Source: Chromera velia | Lineage: Eukaryota; Sar; Chromeraceae | DNA length: 17,500 nucleotides | Assembly (NCBI GenBank): GCA_018398765.1 | Contig: JAHBMJ010001159.1 | Coordinates: 1-17,500 of the forward strand | Direction: 5' to 3' | Part shown: positions 9,511 through 17,181 of the stretch, one piece after another | How the letters are laid out: each line of letters opens with the position of its first letter | How positions within the stretch are numbered: position 1 is the stretch's first letter | Position numbers and translations under genes: made by a program | The notes under the pieces: model-generated | Told to the model about the DNA's origin: nothing | What the model saw: only the letters and a program-made list of their open reading frames with translations | Database searches by the model: none

Positions 9511-11548
9511 AACCCCCTCCAGCCCTGCCCTGCCTCCCGCGATCAGAGTTGCCCCCTCCTGAGGGTTTTCCTCCCTTTACTTTGGAAGGGGACTTCCTCT
9601 GTAGGACTCTTCCCGGCCTCGCAAACGCCACAAAAGGAACCTTTGGGATGATACCCCCCCACGAGGCACTCCCCAAGTCCCTCACCCCGAAGGTTGCCGC
9701 CTTCTGTTCCTACTCTCTCTTCAAGTCCTCGACGAGAGCTCCCTTAACCAGGCCCCGGTCCTAGGCATCGCCGAGAGACTTGTTGAAGGTCTCCGCCTGG
9801 GCAGCGATGACATGGATCTCCTTAATGATCTCCACTTCGCTGGTGAGGTCTACCGGGTTTTGCCTCTCCTGCCACCTCATGATGAGGTCGTTTGGCAGGT
9901 GTGCCGTCAGAAGCCCGAGCCTGTACTTCACGCCAAGCTCGTGGACGATGTTCTCCTCAACCAGGTGGTTCAGGAGACACTTATGATGCACCAGCAGCTC
10001 TGTATAGGTACCGAACCGACAGGGCTTACAGGCAATCTTCTCGTACTCCAGGATAAGAGCAGAGGTCGAGTACTGGATCGTCTTGAAAAAGTGCGCAAAG
10101 ATCATTGCCACGACCTTATCTTGCATCTCCACAAAGGTCCTCGGGACCAATGTCAAGATCTCTTCCAGGGTGTAGGCGATGAGGGGATCCTCAGGGTCAT
10201 ACTTGGGCCTCCCCTGAGTTCCACTCGACTCCCTAACTCCCAGGAAAGAGAAGATGTCAGGAGCACCCGGAGCCCCGACATCACCAGTATGTACCCCCCA
10301 ACCTACAGACCCCGTCGCAGGTTCAGGGGGAGACACAACAGGATACACCCCCCCACCCGTAAGGGGGGTCATCTGGAATACCGAAGGCAGACGACCTTCA
10401 GCAGCACCCCCAGGAACACCCTTGGCCTGGGGAGGAGGAGAGAGCACGTCTATCTCCTTGCGGAGTTTGTCGGCCTGCTCGTTCAGAGCAAACCCATCAG
10501 ACGCCAGCTGGTCAATATGACCATACAGGGTCGCTACCAGCGTATCCCTGTCAGCCTTCCCAGCGTTGAAGACCTCTTTCTTCTCGGCCCAGGATGCCAG
10601 CTCTGATGCGTATGCCTCCTTCCCTTCAGACCCCTCAGGGAAATTGTCCCTCCTGGGCATGCCACTCAGCACTTCATTCTCCTCCTTCTGGATCTCTAGA
10701 ATTCGGAGCTTGTCAGCACCCCGTGCGGCGTCCAGACCCGATATCTGGGCCACGAGGTCCTCGTACTGCTTCCTTTTCATCTCCAGCAGGGTGGTGTCAG
10801 GTCGCACACCGACCACCTGCATCCCCCCACTGGAACTGCTACTGCTACTGCTACGGCGGTCCCGCTCATCAGAGGCCGGACGCTGCTCATTGGACACGGG
10901 AACGGACATCTGACGGGAGGTGTCTGGTATCGCTCCTATCTCCTCCTCCGTCTTCACTTTCGTCTCTGTTGAAGCTCCCCCATGGAGCTCTCCACCTGAA
11001 GAAAACATAACAGGGCGAGACAGGGAGAGGGAGGAGGGTTCCTTCAGAGTCTGCAGGCAGAGGATCTGCTCGTTCAGAGACTTCAACTGGGGACCAGAGA
11101 TTCTCTCCTTCTCTCGGCGTGAGAGAAGCTCCCTGATTTCCATGATCCTCACCTTGCCCATTCTCAGGACATCGGTCCACTGCAGATATCTCTTCATCTA
11201 CTCCGCATTAGGTGGAGAGACGGAGTCTACAACGTGCCTGTGGAAAATCCGGAGCTGCTCAGAGACTTTCGAGCTGAGGTGGGGCACCCGTTCTACCACC
11301 TTCTCCAGCACTTCCACCTCGGTCCTTACGACGTAGTGCTTAACGTTGACCCCCATCTTGTTCCTGTTGGTGAGGGTGAGCCCGCCGCACCACTCGTCCG
11401 AGTCCCTGAGAATGGTAACAGCATCTGCATATTGCCGTACCCACTCAATGATGTCCGCATCGTCCGTGAGGCCGAAGACGCCCACGGTCTTCGCCTCCAT
11501 ACCCTTGATCGCGACGCACCCATAGGAAGCGTCCTTTTTAGGACCCAT
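9374..11548 (-). CDS. Copia Gag polyprotein, N-terminal and capsid region
   Basis: This frame opens at ATG 11546-11548, preceded in frame by TGA 11555-11557, with ACC just before the ATG. Three in-frame TAG codons (11198-11200, 9761-9763, 9710-9712) divide it. The first ~116 residues are a compact leader (MGPKKDASYGCVAIKGMEAK). The next 478 residues hold a helical start, a Ser run (about 10835-10870), a predicted coiled-coil stretch (LLEMKRKQYEDLVAQISGLD), a Gly/Pro linker, and a helical C-terminal third (ALILEYEKIACKPCRFGTYT) suited to a capsid domain. The tail after 9710 is basic and Gly-rich. Gag forms the particle that packages element RNA. The assignment rests on position before the zinc knuckle and overall character; the capsid itself is not recognised by sequence. 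The frame ends in TGA 9374-9376 after the shift to the knuckle frame. Confidence 0.65.
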
Positions 11549-11619
11549 GGTAAGTCATCTGCAGTAGGGAATCGGGAATACAACAAGGGGAATGTTGTTG
11601 GAATGACAACGGGAGACTC

Positions 11620-11636
11620 CCTTAGTGATGGCGCCA
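11620..11636 (-). promoter_or_regulatory. Candidate primer binding site
   Basis: On the minus strand the sequence begins TGGCGCCATCACTAAGG, about 70 bases upstream of the Gag ATG. LTR elements start minus-strand synthesis at a site that begins TGG, complementary to a tRNA CCA end, one or a few bases after an LTR ending in CA. Here the preceding bases read TTTTCA-C, which fits. I cannot match it to a particular tRNA, and no LTR pair confirms it. Confidence 0.3.
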
Positions 11637-11637
11637 G

Positions 11638-12010
11638 TGAAAAGTAGAGTCTCACCTCTCTTGAGATTCCTCCAGTAGAATCCTATGGACCCTCCCGTAT
11701 CAATCCTCTAGCCTATCCAGAGGACTCCTCAAACTGCTATACTCCCGAATTCCTGGCCCTCTCCTATTAGAGGACCACAGCGAATACGTCTCCGTAATGT
11801 ACTCGTCTAGACCGATACAGATAATCTGAAATAAATATCTGATTAGTTTCTTCACCAGACAGAAAATCTATGAACTCCCACAGTCCACAGTACGCTCCTG
11901 CTGGTGGCCTCGTGCATTACTCAGAGCACAAGAGAACCACAGAGAGACATAGGGCACAGTACAGATCCTATACATGAAGCTCTGTCAATCCCTAGGTCAA
12001 ATCTCTCATT
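11638..12010 (-). other. Possible 5' LTR and leader of the copia element; no gene
   Basis: No domain-bearing reading frame is seen. The position upstream of Gag and next to the candidate primer site suggests the R/U5 end of a 5' LTR. On the plus strand it begins TGAAAAGTAGAG, so on the minus strand it ends in CA as an LTR should. Small inverted repeats are present (TCCTCT and AGAGGA around 11713-11735). No second copy was found in the window, so the LTR identity is inferred from context only. Confidence 0.3.
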
Positions 12011-12123
12011 CAGACGGACGGTAACTGCCGTGCACGTCTGTCTGACTGTCTAGAAATTAATTCGGGACCGGAATTAATTCTAAAGCCTCCGATGGCATAA
12101 CCGTACCATCGGCCTATTTAAAT
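12011..12123 (-). promoter_or_regulatory. Cluster of three inverted repeats and a TATA-like box, probable element promoter
   Basis: Three inverted repeats follow one another: CAGACG...CGTCTG (12011-12016 and 12035-12040), AATTAATTC...GAATTAATT (12055-12063 and 12071-12079) and CCGATGG...CCATCGG (12089-12095 and 12106-12112). A TATA-like ATTTAAATA lies beside them on the minus strand (12115-12123), about 570 bases upstream of the Gag ATG. Such a set suits an LTR promoter that drives the minus-strand element. Function is inferred; the repeats themselves are seen directly. Confidence 0.35.
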
Positions 12124-12442
12124 CCCATATGAAGCCCTGGAGTACACACCACCACGGTGAGTGCCTCGGGTGTATTTCTAATGCCAAAGTGCATGCAGGC
12201 CATACCATGGAACTCACAACATGCACACCTCTGTCGCAGGCGCCCCGCCACCCTATGTGGACGGGCCGCTGCGTGCGCGTCGCTCCTTTCTCTGGCTTGG
12301 GGCGAAGGGACGAATGGAAATGCTGGGACCGGAATTCACCCTCCGTGAATCCGACCAGGAACGGGACCATCATTTACTTTCACACTGGGGCACGACTTGT
12401 TTTCCAGGAGAGTGAAATTGTGAGTAGTAAGCATGATAAAGA
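12124..12442. other. No gene seen
   Basis: There is no convincing coding region. The 12-base word GGGACCGGAATT occurs here at about 12325 and also at 12064 inside the neighbouring promoter cluster, which hints that the LTR or its flank extends this far. A long plus-strand frame over 12129-12746 is rejected because it runs through a tandem repeat and shows no protein features. Confidence 0.4.
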
Positions 12443-12530
12443 AATTCAAAAAGGGGAGAAAAAGAGAGAAGAGGAACGGAGAAGCCAATTCAAAAAGGGA
12501 AGAAAAAGAGAGAAGAAGAACAAAGAAGCC
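12443..12530. repeat. Tandem duplication of a 44-bp purine-rich unit
   Basis: Two adjacent copies (12443-12486 and 12487-12530) each begin AATTCAAAAAGG and end GAAGCC, with a handful of single-base differences. Because 44 is not a multiple of three, the duplication argues against a plus-strand gene through it. It looks like a recent local slippage or unequal-exchange product. Confidence 0.75.
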
Positions 12531-12769
12531 ATACGTAGCATAAACCCCGCTCACAGACCCGCTTGTGAACCGCACGAGCATAAGCGCCCCACGCGCCCCC
12601 CTGTACCCGTGCAGGCTCAAGCCCATCACCTCCACCGCCTCCCATACTCACGCGAGGGGTGCCATCCGAGCCCCGTAGCCTGGGCCTCTTGGGGTTATCC
12701 GTTTCGCGTTTTCCCCCCATATGCTTTTCGCTCACCCCCCAATTGATTTTGTTCCACCCTTATTTGTTC
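12531..12769. other. No gene seen
   Basis: This is GC-rich, C-runs-containing sequence between the 44-bp duplication and an ATCA repeat. No domain, RNA gene or mobile-element end was recognised. Confidence 0.4.
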
Positions 12770-12792
12770 ATCAATCAATCAATCAATCAATC
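12770..12792. repeat. (ATCA)n microsatellite, possible LINE 3' tail
   Basis: Nearly six perfect ATCA units are present, reading GATT repeats on the minus strand. It lies downstream of the minus-strand LINE, and some LINE families end in a short tandem repeat instead of poly(A). It may mark the LINE 3' end, but a target duplication was not resolved. Confidence 0.5.
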
Positions 12793-12888
12793 GGATGACC
12801 CACACTCGGACTGATATAACGAAATATTCCCCTCAAAAACAAGTACGGTCGTCAAGAATGAACAACGACGGGGAAAGAGTGAGAGGAA

Positions 12889-13015
12889 GTGAGGGAAAAG
12901 GAAGAAAAAAAGAAAGAAAGAAAGGAAGAAAAGAAAAAAGGAAGGAAGAAAGGAAGAAAGAAAAAAAGAAAGAAAGAAAGAAAGAAAAGAAGAAAAGAGA
13001 AAGAAGAACAAACTG
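12889..13015. repeat. Polypurine (GAAA/GAAG)n low-complexity tract
   Basis: This is an almost pure A/G run on the plus strand made of AAAG, GAAG and related units. It produces artificial Lys/Arg/Glu-rich frames on one strand and Phe/Leu/Ser-rich frames on the other. On the LINE's sense strand it is a pyrimidine tract within or just beyond its 3' region. Confidence 0.85.
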
Positions 13016-13033
13016 AGGGAACATACACAGCTA

Positions 13034-13366
13034 CTTACGAAGGCAATTGGAGATCGCCCGTCCGCCTGCAACAGGGTGCTTTTTGAGGAGAAGTGTGAAG
13101 ATCTCCCTTACTTTCTTCTCATTTTCGCTCACACCCCGTCCTAACTGCTGTTTAGCCATTTGTTGTGCCTACACAATCAAGTCCGGCTTAGAGTGAGCGT
13201 CTCTTACTTCATCCAAAAGCCTATTCATGCGTCTCCTCTCCCTTTTGGTCCCTTTGCATTTAGTCAACTTATGGACAACATCATTCAGATGGCCACGCCC
13301 ATGCAAATCGAGGGGGCAGTGCTCGCAGACCGTCTCTACCTCCCCGTTCGGAACTCTCCCCCCCCC
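13034..13366 (-). pseudogene. LINE ORF2 C-terminal Cys/His region
   Basis: On the low side of the N gap the minus strand reads a Cys/His cluster CEHCPLDLHGRGH, then VVHKLTKC (13256-13327), followed by a basic helix TKRERRRMNRLLDEVRD. A Cys/His motif at the end of ORF2 is common in LINEs and is thought to bind nucleic acid. A TAG at 13169-13171 may be the natural end, or it may be internal, since an ordered frame (MAKQQLGRGVSENEKKVREI) continues to another TAG at 13031-13033. The frame differs from that on the other side of the gap, which the unknown bases could explain. Confidence 0.55.
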
Positions 13367-13369
13367 NNN
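13367..13369. other. Assembly gap (NNN) after a C run
   Basis: Three unknown bases follow a run of C. The LINE frame changes here by one base, which an unresolved homopolymer length would explain. Confidence 0.95.
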
Positions 13370-14373
13370 CCCAACAGTGCACAGGCAATCGGCCTAACGT
13401 TGGCCTCCAAACAGAGCAGCCTCCTAAGGAGAGGTCGAACTATAGGAACACGCCGCCCGCTTGAGCCGGTCCATCCTCTTATGACAAGATGGGCCAAGCG
13501 CTGTCTAGACGGATGTTCGACTTGGAAGACCGAAGGCCTCACTCCGTTAGGGAAAACCCCCCCCCGTCCTACCTGCCCTCCCCTGCCCTGCCGGCCCTCT
13601 TTTTGCAAAGAACAAGAGGTAGCTACAAACCAGTCGTCCCACCATTCTTGTGCCTCTCTATCTCTCCCTTCTACCGCAAGCTTTCTTTTTAATACAGCTT
13701 TTTCTCCCGGGCCCGAAGGCACCCCCTCGACAGAAAAGAGTTCAGGAGTGAAAGGTCCCACCAACAGCTTGACGGACCTCCACCAATCGCCATAAAGGCC
13801 GTCTTTGCAGAGATCTAAAAAGCTAGCGGGCAGACAGTGGGATGTTAAGGAGAGGCTACGTAAAAAACCCCCCACTCTTTTAGTCAAGATAGCCCGTATC
13901 GGGCAAAAGCCGGAGATGAAGAGGGAGGGGACATGAAATGAATTGCGGGGAAGGCCGAAAACCTATCTAACAAAACGTAGTTGCAAATCATCCAACGCTT
14001 TCATGTCTGCCTGACTGAGGGAAAACGCTTCTAGCCCATAAAGGGCCATAGGAATCCACAGGCCCTGAAAGAGCATAATTTTCGAAGTCGGGGAGAGACG
14101 ACCAAGAGAAACACAGAGCCCAATGACCCCCCCGAGTGCCCTCTCTACCACCCCTAGGCGATGTCTCACAGAGGAACGGAGAGATCCGCCTTCAAAAAAG
14201 GTGCAGCCTAAATACTTGTACTGGCCCGTTCTCTCGATTTCCTTCCCTTCAAAGAAGATTGGCTAACTAATATTCTCCTTACTGCAGGAAAGCCTCATTA
14301 CTTTTGTCTTTTTCAAATTGACCGCGAGGTCCCACGTCCGATAATATTCCGCCAATTTATCCATTCTCCTAGT
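13370..14373 (-). pseudogene. LINE ORF2, region after the RT palm
   Basis: One frame runs from about 14373 to the N gap with two TAG interruptions (14263-14265 and 13963-13965). It starts with RRMDKLAEYYRTWDLAVN and KKTKVM, a pattern typical of LINE reverse transcriptases just after the YADD box. It continues PIFFEGKEIERTGQYKYLG and ALYGLEAFSLSQADMKALDD, then FVR and, after the second TAG, VFGLPRN. Family members usually read a basic or polar residue between these two, so the TAG sits inside a conserved block. The later part (13370-13890) is a less conserved C-terminal extension. It joins the YTDD fragment through a one-base frame change near 14385. Confidence 0.72.
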
Positions 14374-14564
14374 CCATTCTCGCTTGAAGCTCATGCAAAA
14401 AATGACTAAACAGAACAAGGTCGTCAGTGTAACCGAGGCTTTCGAGAGGCTCGGGCCCTATACAGATCGTATCATCCTGACTGACCCTGACTTTCCCTCT
14501 TTTCCTCTTCACCGCTATTTCGATCTTCTTGTTCCCCTTCCCAATGCCAACCCCTCTCAATCTA
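14369..14564 (-). pseudogene. LINE RT fragment with the YTDD catalytic box
   Basis: This fragment holds LESLGYTDDLVLFSHFLHEL with the catalytic aspartate pair at 14420-14431. The usual box is YADD, so alanine is replaced by threonine. It lies on the 3' side of the MITE insertion. Reading across the empty insertion site keeps the frame with the 14823-15074 fragment, which supports the MITE as a later, clean insertion. Confidence 0.75.
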
Positions 14565-14572
14565 CCTGCCCA

Positions 14573-14814
14573 CTAGGCGACGCACAGTGATAAAAAAAAA
14601 GAAAAAAAAAATCTGGAGAAGCCTAATCTTTTTTATTATTTTTTCTATTATTTTATTGGAAGTGCCAAACATATAACAAAAACACATCTAACTATAAAAC
14701 CTACCTTTGCTAAGTTTGCTTAGACCTTTGACCACTAGACTAAAAAAAAAAAAGAAAAAAAAAAATCTCGACATGTCTATTCTTTTTTTTTTTTTACCAC
14801 TGTGCGTCGCCTAG
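14573..14814. mobile_element. MITE-like DNA element, 242 bp, nested in the LINE
   Basis: The ends are perfect 17-bp inverted repeats, CTAGGCGACGCACAGTG on the left and its complement on the right, and the symmetry continues into A-runs with one mismatch. The element is flanked by an exact 8-bp duplication, CCTGCCCA at 14565-14572 and 14815-14822. The interior is AT-rich, codes for nothing, and holds two copies of an A-rich block of the form A(n)GA(n)TCT at about 14592-14614 and 14743-14767. An 8-bp duplication is characteristic of hAT-type transposases (and of P-like ones), but the terminal bases are not a textbook hAT end, so the superfamily is left open. It moved into the LINE after the LINE had inserted. 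Confidence 0.9.
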
Positions 14815-14822
14815 CCTGCCCA

Positions 14823-15074
14823 AGGGTAGTCACGCGTTCTGCTTTCTATAGACCTCTCGTCAGATACTGTTCCATCCTTCTCTGACTCTTCTCCCCCGAG
14901 CTTATCCTCTCGGTGAGCCGAGAGGTGGATGTGGCGGTGCAGATTATTAATGAACAGAAGGAAGAGCAGGGGAGAGAGAGGGTCACCCTGTTTCATCCCC
15001 GCCCCTTCCTGTATCTCCCTATCTGCACCATCGACCCTCGTCCAGATATCAAAGTACATAGCATGCACCATCAA
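14823..15074 (-). pseudogene. LINE RT fragment with the QGDPLSP motif
   Basis: The fragment reads AMYFDIWTRVDGADREIQEG followed by GMKQGDPLSPLLFLLFINN (14940-14999), the fingers/palm signature of non-LTR reverse transcriptases. The methionine at its start is not a true start: the homology begins abruptly beside AT-rich DNA, so the 5' part of ORF2 is absent. On its 3' side the frame is broken by the MITE and resumes at 14564. Confidence 0.8.
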
Positions 15075-15356
15075 ACAATATAAAAAAATTTTTAGAGCCC
15101 GATGAATTTTTTAGTGAATCAACTCGTGAATGTCTATTCACTATTTTTTTCTTAAATAATTTTTTATGACCAAATTATGACTAAATATAACTGAACTTAA
15201 AATATTTTTTAAAGGATATTTTTAGATAAAAGATGCCAAATAAGTCTATTAACGACCATCTCCGACAAGAAAAGTATTTTATAATTTTTTTAAAAATGGT
15301 ACACTCCTTATATATGCAAACATATAAACATATGAAAAAATATATGTATATATTGG
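15075..15356. other. AT-rich island, no gene
   Basis: This is strongly AT-rich, beginning exactly where the LINE similarity stops. It contains an 8-bp inverted repeat TAGTGAAT...ATTCACTA (about 15111-15143) and the words TATTCACTA and ATGACTAAA, both of which recur in the AT-rich island at the right end of the window. No coding region was seen. Confidence 0.5.
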
Positions 15357-15728
15357 GCCTGCCCGTCGACGATGACGTTGCGACCGGGACCGGGGCGCGC
15401 GCGTGCATGAGCATGACCCGGCCGTGGATGCCCTGCAGGGCCCACTATACGCAGCGTTCTATGCAGTGTGTACAGTGAAAGACCCTGGCATGCATGATCT
15501 ACACCACAAAGGCTACTCATGCAGACAAAGATGTATGCAGACGTACAGATGAAAGAACTGTGTCATAGAGTGTCGGTGCTTTTGTGTCAATCTACTAGGA
15601 TAGGGCAAATGGACAGTAAGATCTCTTTGTTTTGTGCTGCCTAGTAGGAGCTTCAGAAGCGACCGCATCGACCAGGATGTCAACATGTGCAAACTGAGAT
15701 TTAGAAAGGTCAGTCACAACTGAGGTTA
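15357..15728. other. No gene seen
   Basis: This is mixed-composition sequence that starts with a GC-rich patch (CGCGCGCG near 15400) and becomes ordinary. No domain, RNA gene or element end was recognised. Short plus- and minus-strand frames here have no protein features. Confidence 0.4.
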
Positions 15729-16373
15729 TGAATGGATGAAGTGAGTGAGGGATCGATGGATGCATGCATAGAATGATGGAGTGAAGAGGGATAGATAAGT
15801 GGATAGAGTGAGAGAGTGGCTGAGGGATGGATGGATGGATGGATGGATGGATGGAGTGAGAGAGTGACTAAGGGATAGATGGATGGATGGATGGATAGAT
15901 GGATGCATGGATGCCATTGGATGGATAAATCGATGCCATTGGATGGATAGAGTGAAAGATGGATAGATGGAGTGATAGAGTGAGTGAGGGATGGATTAAT
16001 TGATAGAGTGAGTGAGGGATGGATTAATGGAGTGAGTGAGGGATGGATAGATGGAGTGATGGAGTGAGGAGGGATAGATGGAGTGATGGAGTGATGAGGG
16101 ATGGATGGATGGGTGGATGGAGTGAGGGAGTGACTGAGGGATGGATGGATGCCATTGGGTGGATGGATTGATGGATGGATGGATGGATGGATAGATTGAT
16201 GGATTGATGGATTGATGGATTGATGGATTGATAGATGGAGTGAGTGAGGGATGAATGGGTGGAGTGATTGAGTGAGGAAGGATGGATGGATAGATAGATG
16301 GATGGATGACATTCGATAGATGGATGGATGGATGGATGGATGGATGGATAGATGGATGCCATTCGATGGATAC
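15729..16373. repeat. GGAT-type tetranucleotide minisatellite
   Basis: This is a long array of GGAT/TGGA units mixed with GAGT/GAGG blocks and occasional GATGCCATT interruptions, showing higher-order repetition (GGATGGAT...GAGTGAGTGAGG). On the minus strand it translates as endless Ser-Ile-His-Pro repeats in a 261-codon frame, an artefact of the array. Confidence 0.9.
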
Positions 16374-16506
16374 ATGAAGTTGTACATCCTTGGATTTAAA
16401 TGCAAAAAGGAGAGAAGTGTTTGGTGGAGATACCTAGTTGGCACAGCGCAGTGCCCCAAAAAACCTCCGATCCCTTCTGTTGATTCTGAGCTCATCGAAG
16501 AGCTGA

Positions 16507-17181
16507 TTCGCGTGTATAAAGATCGACAAGGATACCTTTCCTGATAAAGAGTGGAAAAACAGGTACGTTAGCTTTCTATTTTCAGAGCCTCCGTTTTTTT
16601 TTTTTTCACACATCTATATCTCTTGCGCTATCCCCTCTTTCTCTGCTCCCACCCCCTCCTTCTTTTACTTGTTTTTGCTACCTAATAACGCAGCTGTTTG
16701 TCTATAAAGGTTGGCCAGGTTTGTACCTTCATTTTTTTTTTTCTTTTTGCAGGTAGGCCAAGGTAAAGCCTACAGACGCAGGTGTGGAGAAAACATACAA
16801 GACGATCAGTCTCCTCAACGAGGCCCTAGAAGTCGTCTTCAGTGATTTATCCAAGCACACAATCACCAACAAGGCTGGGAAGAGAGTCACCGTCTTAGTC
16901 ACGGTCCTCTATCACTTTACGACCTCTTTGAATAACAGAATTGGATACGCGGAAGGAGAGGCAAGAAAGGCCACTGAAGAGGCCACTGCTAGGGTGGCCG
17001 CTGCTGGGGCCGCTGCTACAGGCATGCAGGAGGGGGAGAGTGCAGGAAGAGGATGCTGAAATGGAAGATGTTCAGGATGAGAGGGGGGGACGGAAGGTAC
17101 CACTCCGAAAAAGGTTGGCCCACTGGCAGCCATTGGGGGGGGCGAAGAGGTCATCCCCCTCCTCATTATCATGGTCAAAAT
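16507..17181 (+). CDS. Spliced gene of unknown function (3' part)
   Basis: Two exons are proposed: 16507-16562 ending [11 protein letters not shown] and 16753-17181. Exon 2 reads [20 protein letters not shown], a possibly helical [20 protein letters not shown], an Ala-rich stretch, an acidic block ([12 protein letters not shown]) and a basic tail ([15 protein letters not shown]), stopping at TAA 17181-17183. The exon 2 frame has no ATG near its start, so it must be spliced to something upstream. With the strongest splice sites the junction is in phase but meets a TAG at 16754-16756. A one-base change near the G5 run at about 17030 is needed to join the Ala-rich part to the acidic tail. Further upstream, 16374-16544 holds an open frame ([15 protein letters not shown]) that may be earlier exon sequence, off by one base. 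The 5' end is not found, and no family is recognised. Confidence 0.42.
16563..16752 (+). other. Probable spliceosomal intron
   Basis: The donor reads CAG then GTACGT. The acceptor is a long T-rich tract ending TTTTTGCAG at 16752. Interior sequence is pyrimidine-rich (CT-rich around 16620-16670). Donor, tract and acceptor match the usual eukaryotic consensus, and the two flanking frames are in phase. Other acceptors just downstream, such as CTACAG near 16773, remain possible. Confidence 0.55.

Larger units (their letters stand above)
515..11636 (-). mobile_element. Giant Ty1/copia-class LTR retrotransposon (internal region)
   Basis: The minus strand carries, in order, Gag with a CCHC knuckle, an HHCC finger, an integrase core, reverse transcriptase and RNase H. 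Integrase upstream of reverse transcriptase is the diagnostic order of Ty1/copia (Pseudoviridae-type) elements as opposed to Ty3/gypsy. From the Gag ATG (11548) to the pol TGA (515) is about 11.0 kb, more than double the usual coding length of a copia element. The extra length lies in Gag, in a segment between knuckle and integrase, and in a large block between integrase and reverse transcriptase. The frame changes about eight times (near 9400-9490, 8000-8190 with probably two changes, 6670, 6245, 5850, 5470-5750, 4972 and 3260), and many internal stops, almost all TAG, interrupt it. It may be a decayed copy, a copy with sequencing errors, or an element that uses recoding. LTRs were not identified. 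Confidence 0.88.
12770..15074 (-). mobile_element. 5'-truncated LINE (non-LTR retrotransposon)
   Basis: Minus-strand sequence carries the LINE reverse transcriptase motifs GMKQGDPLSPLLF and GYTDDLVLFS, then the block DLAVNLKKTKVM, YKYLGCTFF, the thumb-like ALYGLEAFSLSQADMKALDDLQLRFVR, and a terminal Cys/His cluster. The upstream endonuclease and ORF1 are missing: similarity starts abruptly at 15074 beside an AT-rich island. The body is split by a MITE (14573-14814), contains a 3-base N gap (13367-13369), changes frame near 14385 and near the gap, and has in-frame TAG codons. The 3' limit is uncertain and is set here at the ATCA repeat. 5' truncation is the usual result of incomplete target-primed reverse transcription, though a later insertion could also have removed it. 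Confidence 0.8.

Noticed and set aside
9812-10606. Plus-strand open frame of 264 codons
   Set aside because: It is antisense to the Gag capsid region and has no recognisable features.
1-12400. LTR pair flanking the copia element
   Set aside because: I compared 1-515 with 11550-12800 by eye and found no shared stretch, so boundaries could not be set. An alignment over a larger window is needed.
12129-12746. Plus-strand open frame of 205 codons
   Set aside because: It runs through a 44-bp tandem duplication that is not a multiple of three and through low-complexity Lys/Glu sequence.
12795-13086. Lys/Arg/Glu-rich and Phe/Leu/Ser-rich frames
   Set aside because: They are products of the polypurine tract.
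13160-13795. Plus-strand open frame of 211 codons across the N gap
   Set aside because: It crosses unknown bases and lies opposite the LINE C-terminal region.
15729-16373. Possible CRISPR or other regular spacer array
   Set aside because: The units are 4-base microsatellite repeats without unique spacers, and the genome is eukaryotic.
15710-16495. Minus-strand 261-codon Ser-Ile-His-Pro repeat protein
   Set aside because: It is the translation of the GGAT minisatellite, with no independent coding evidence.
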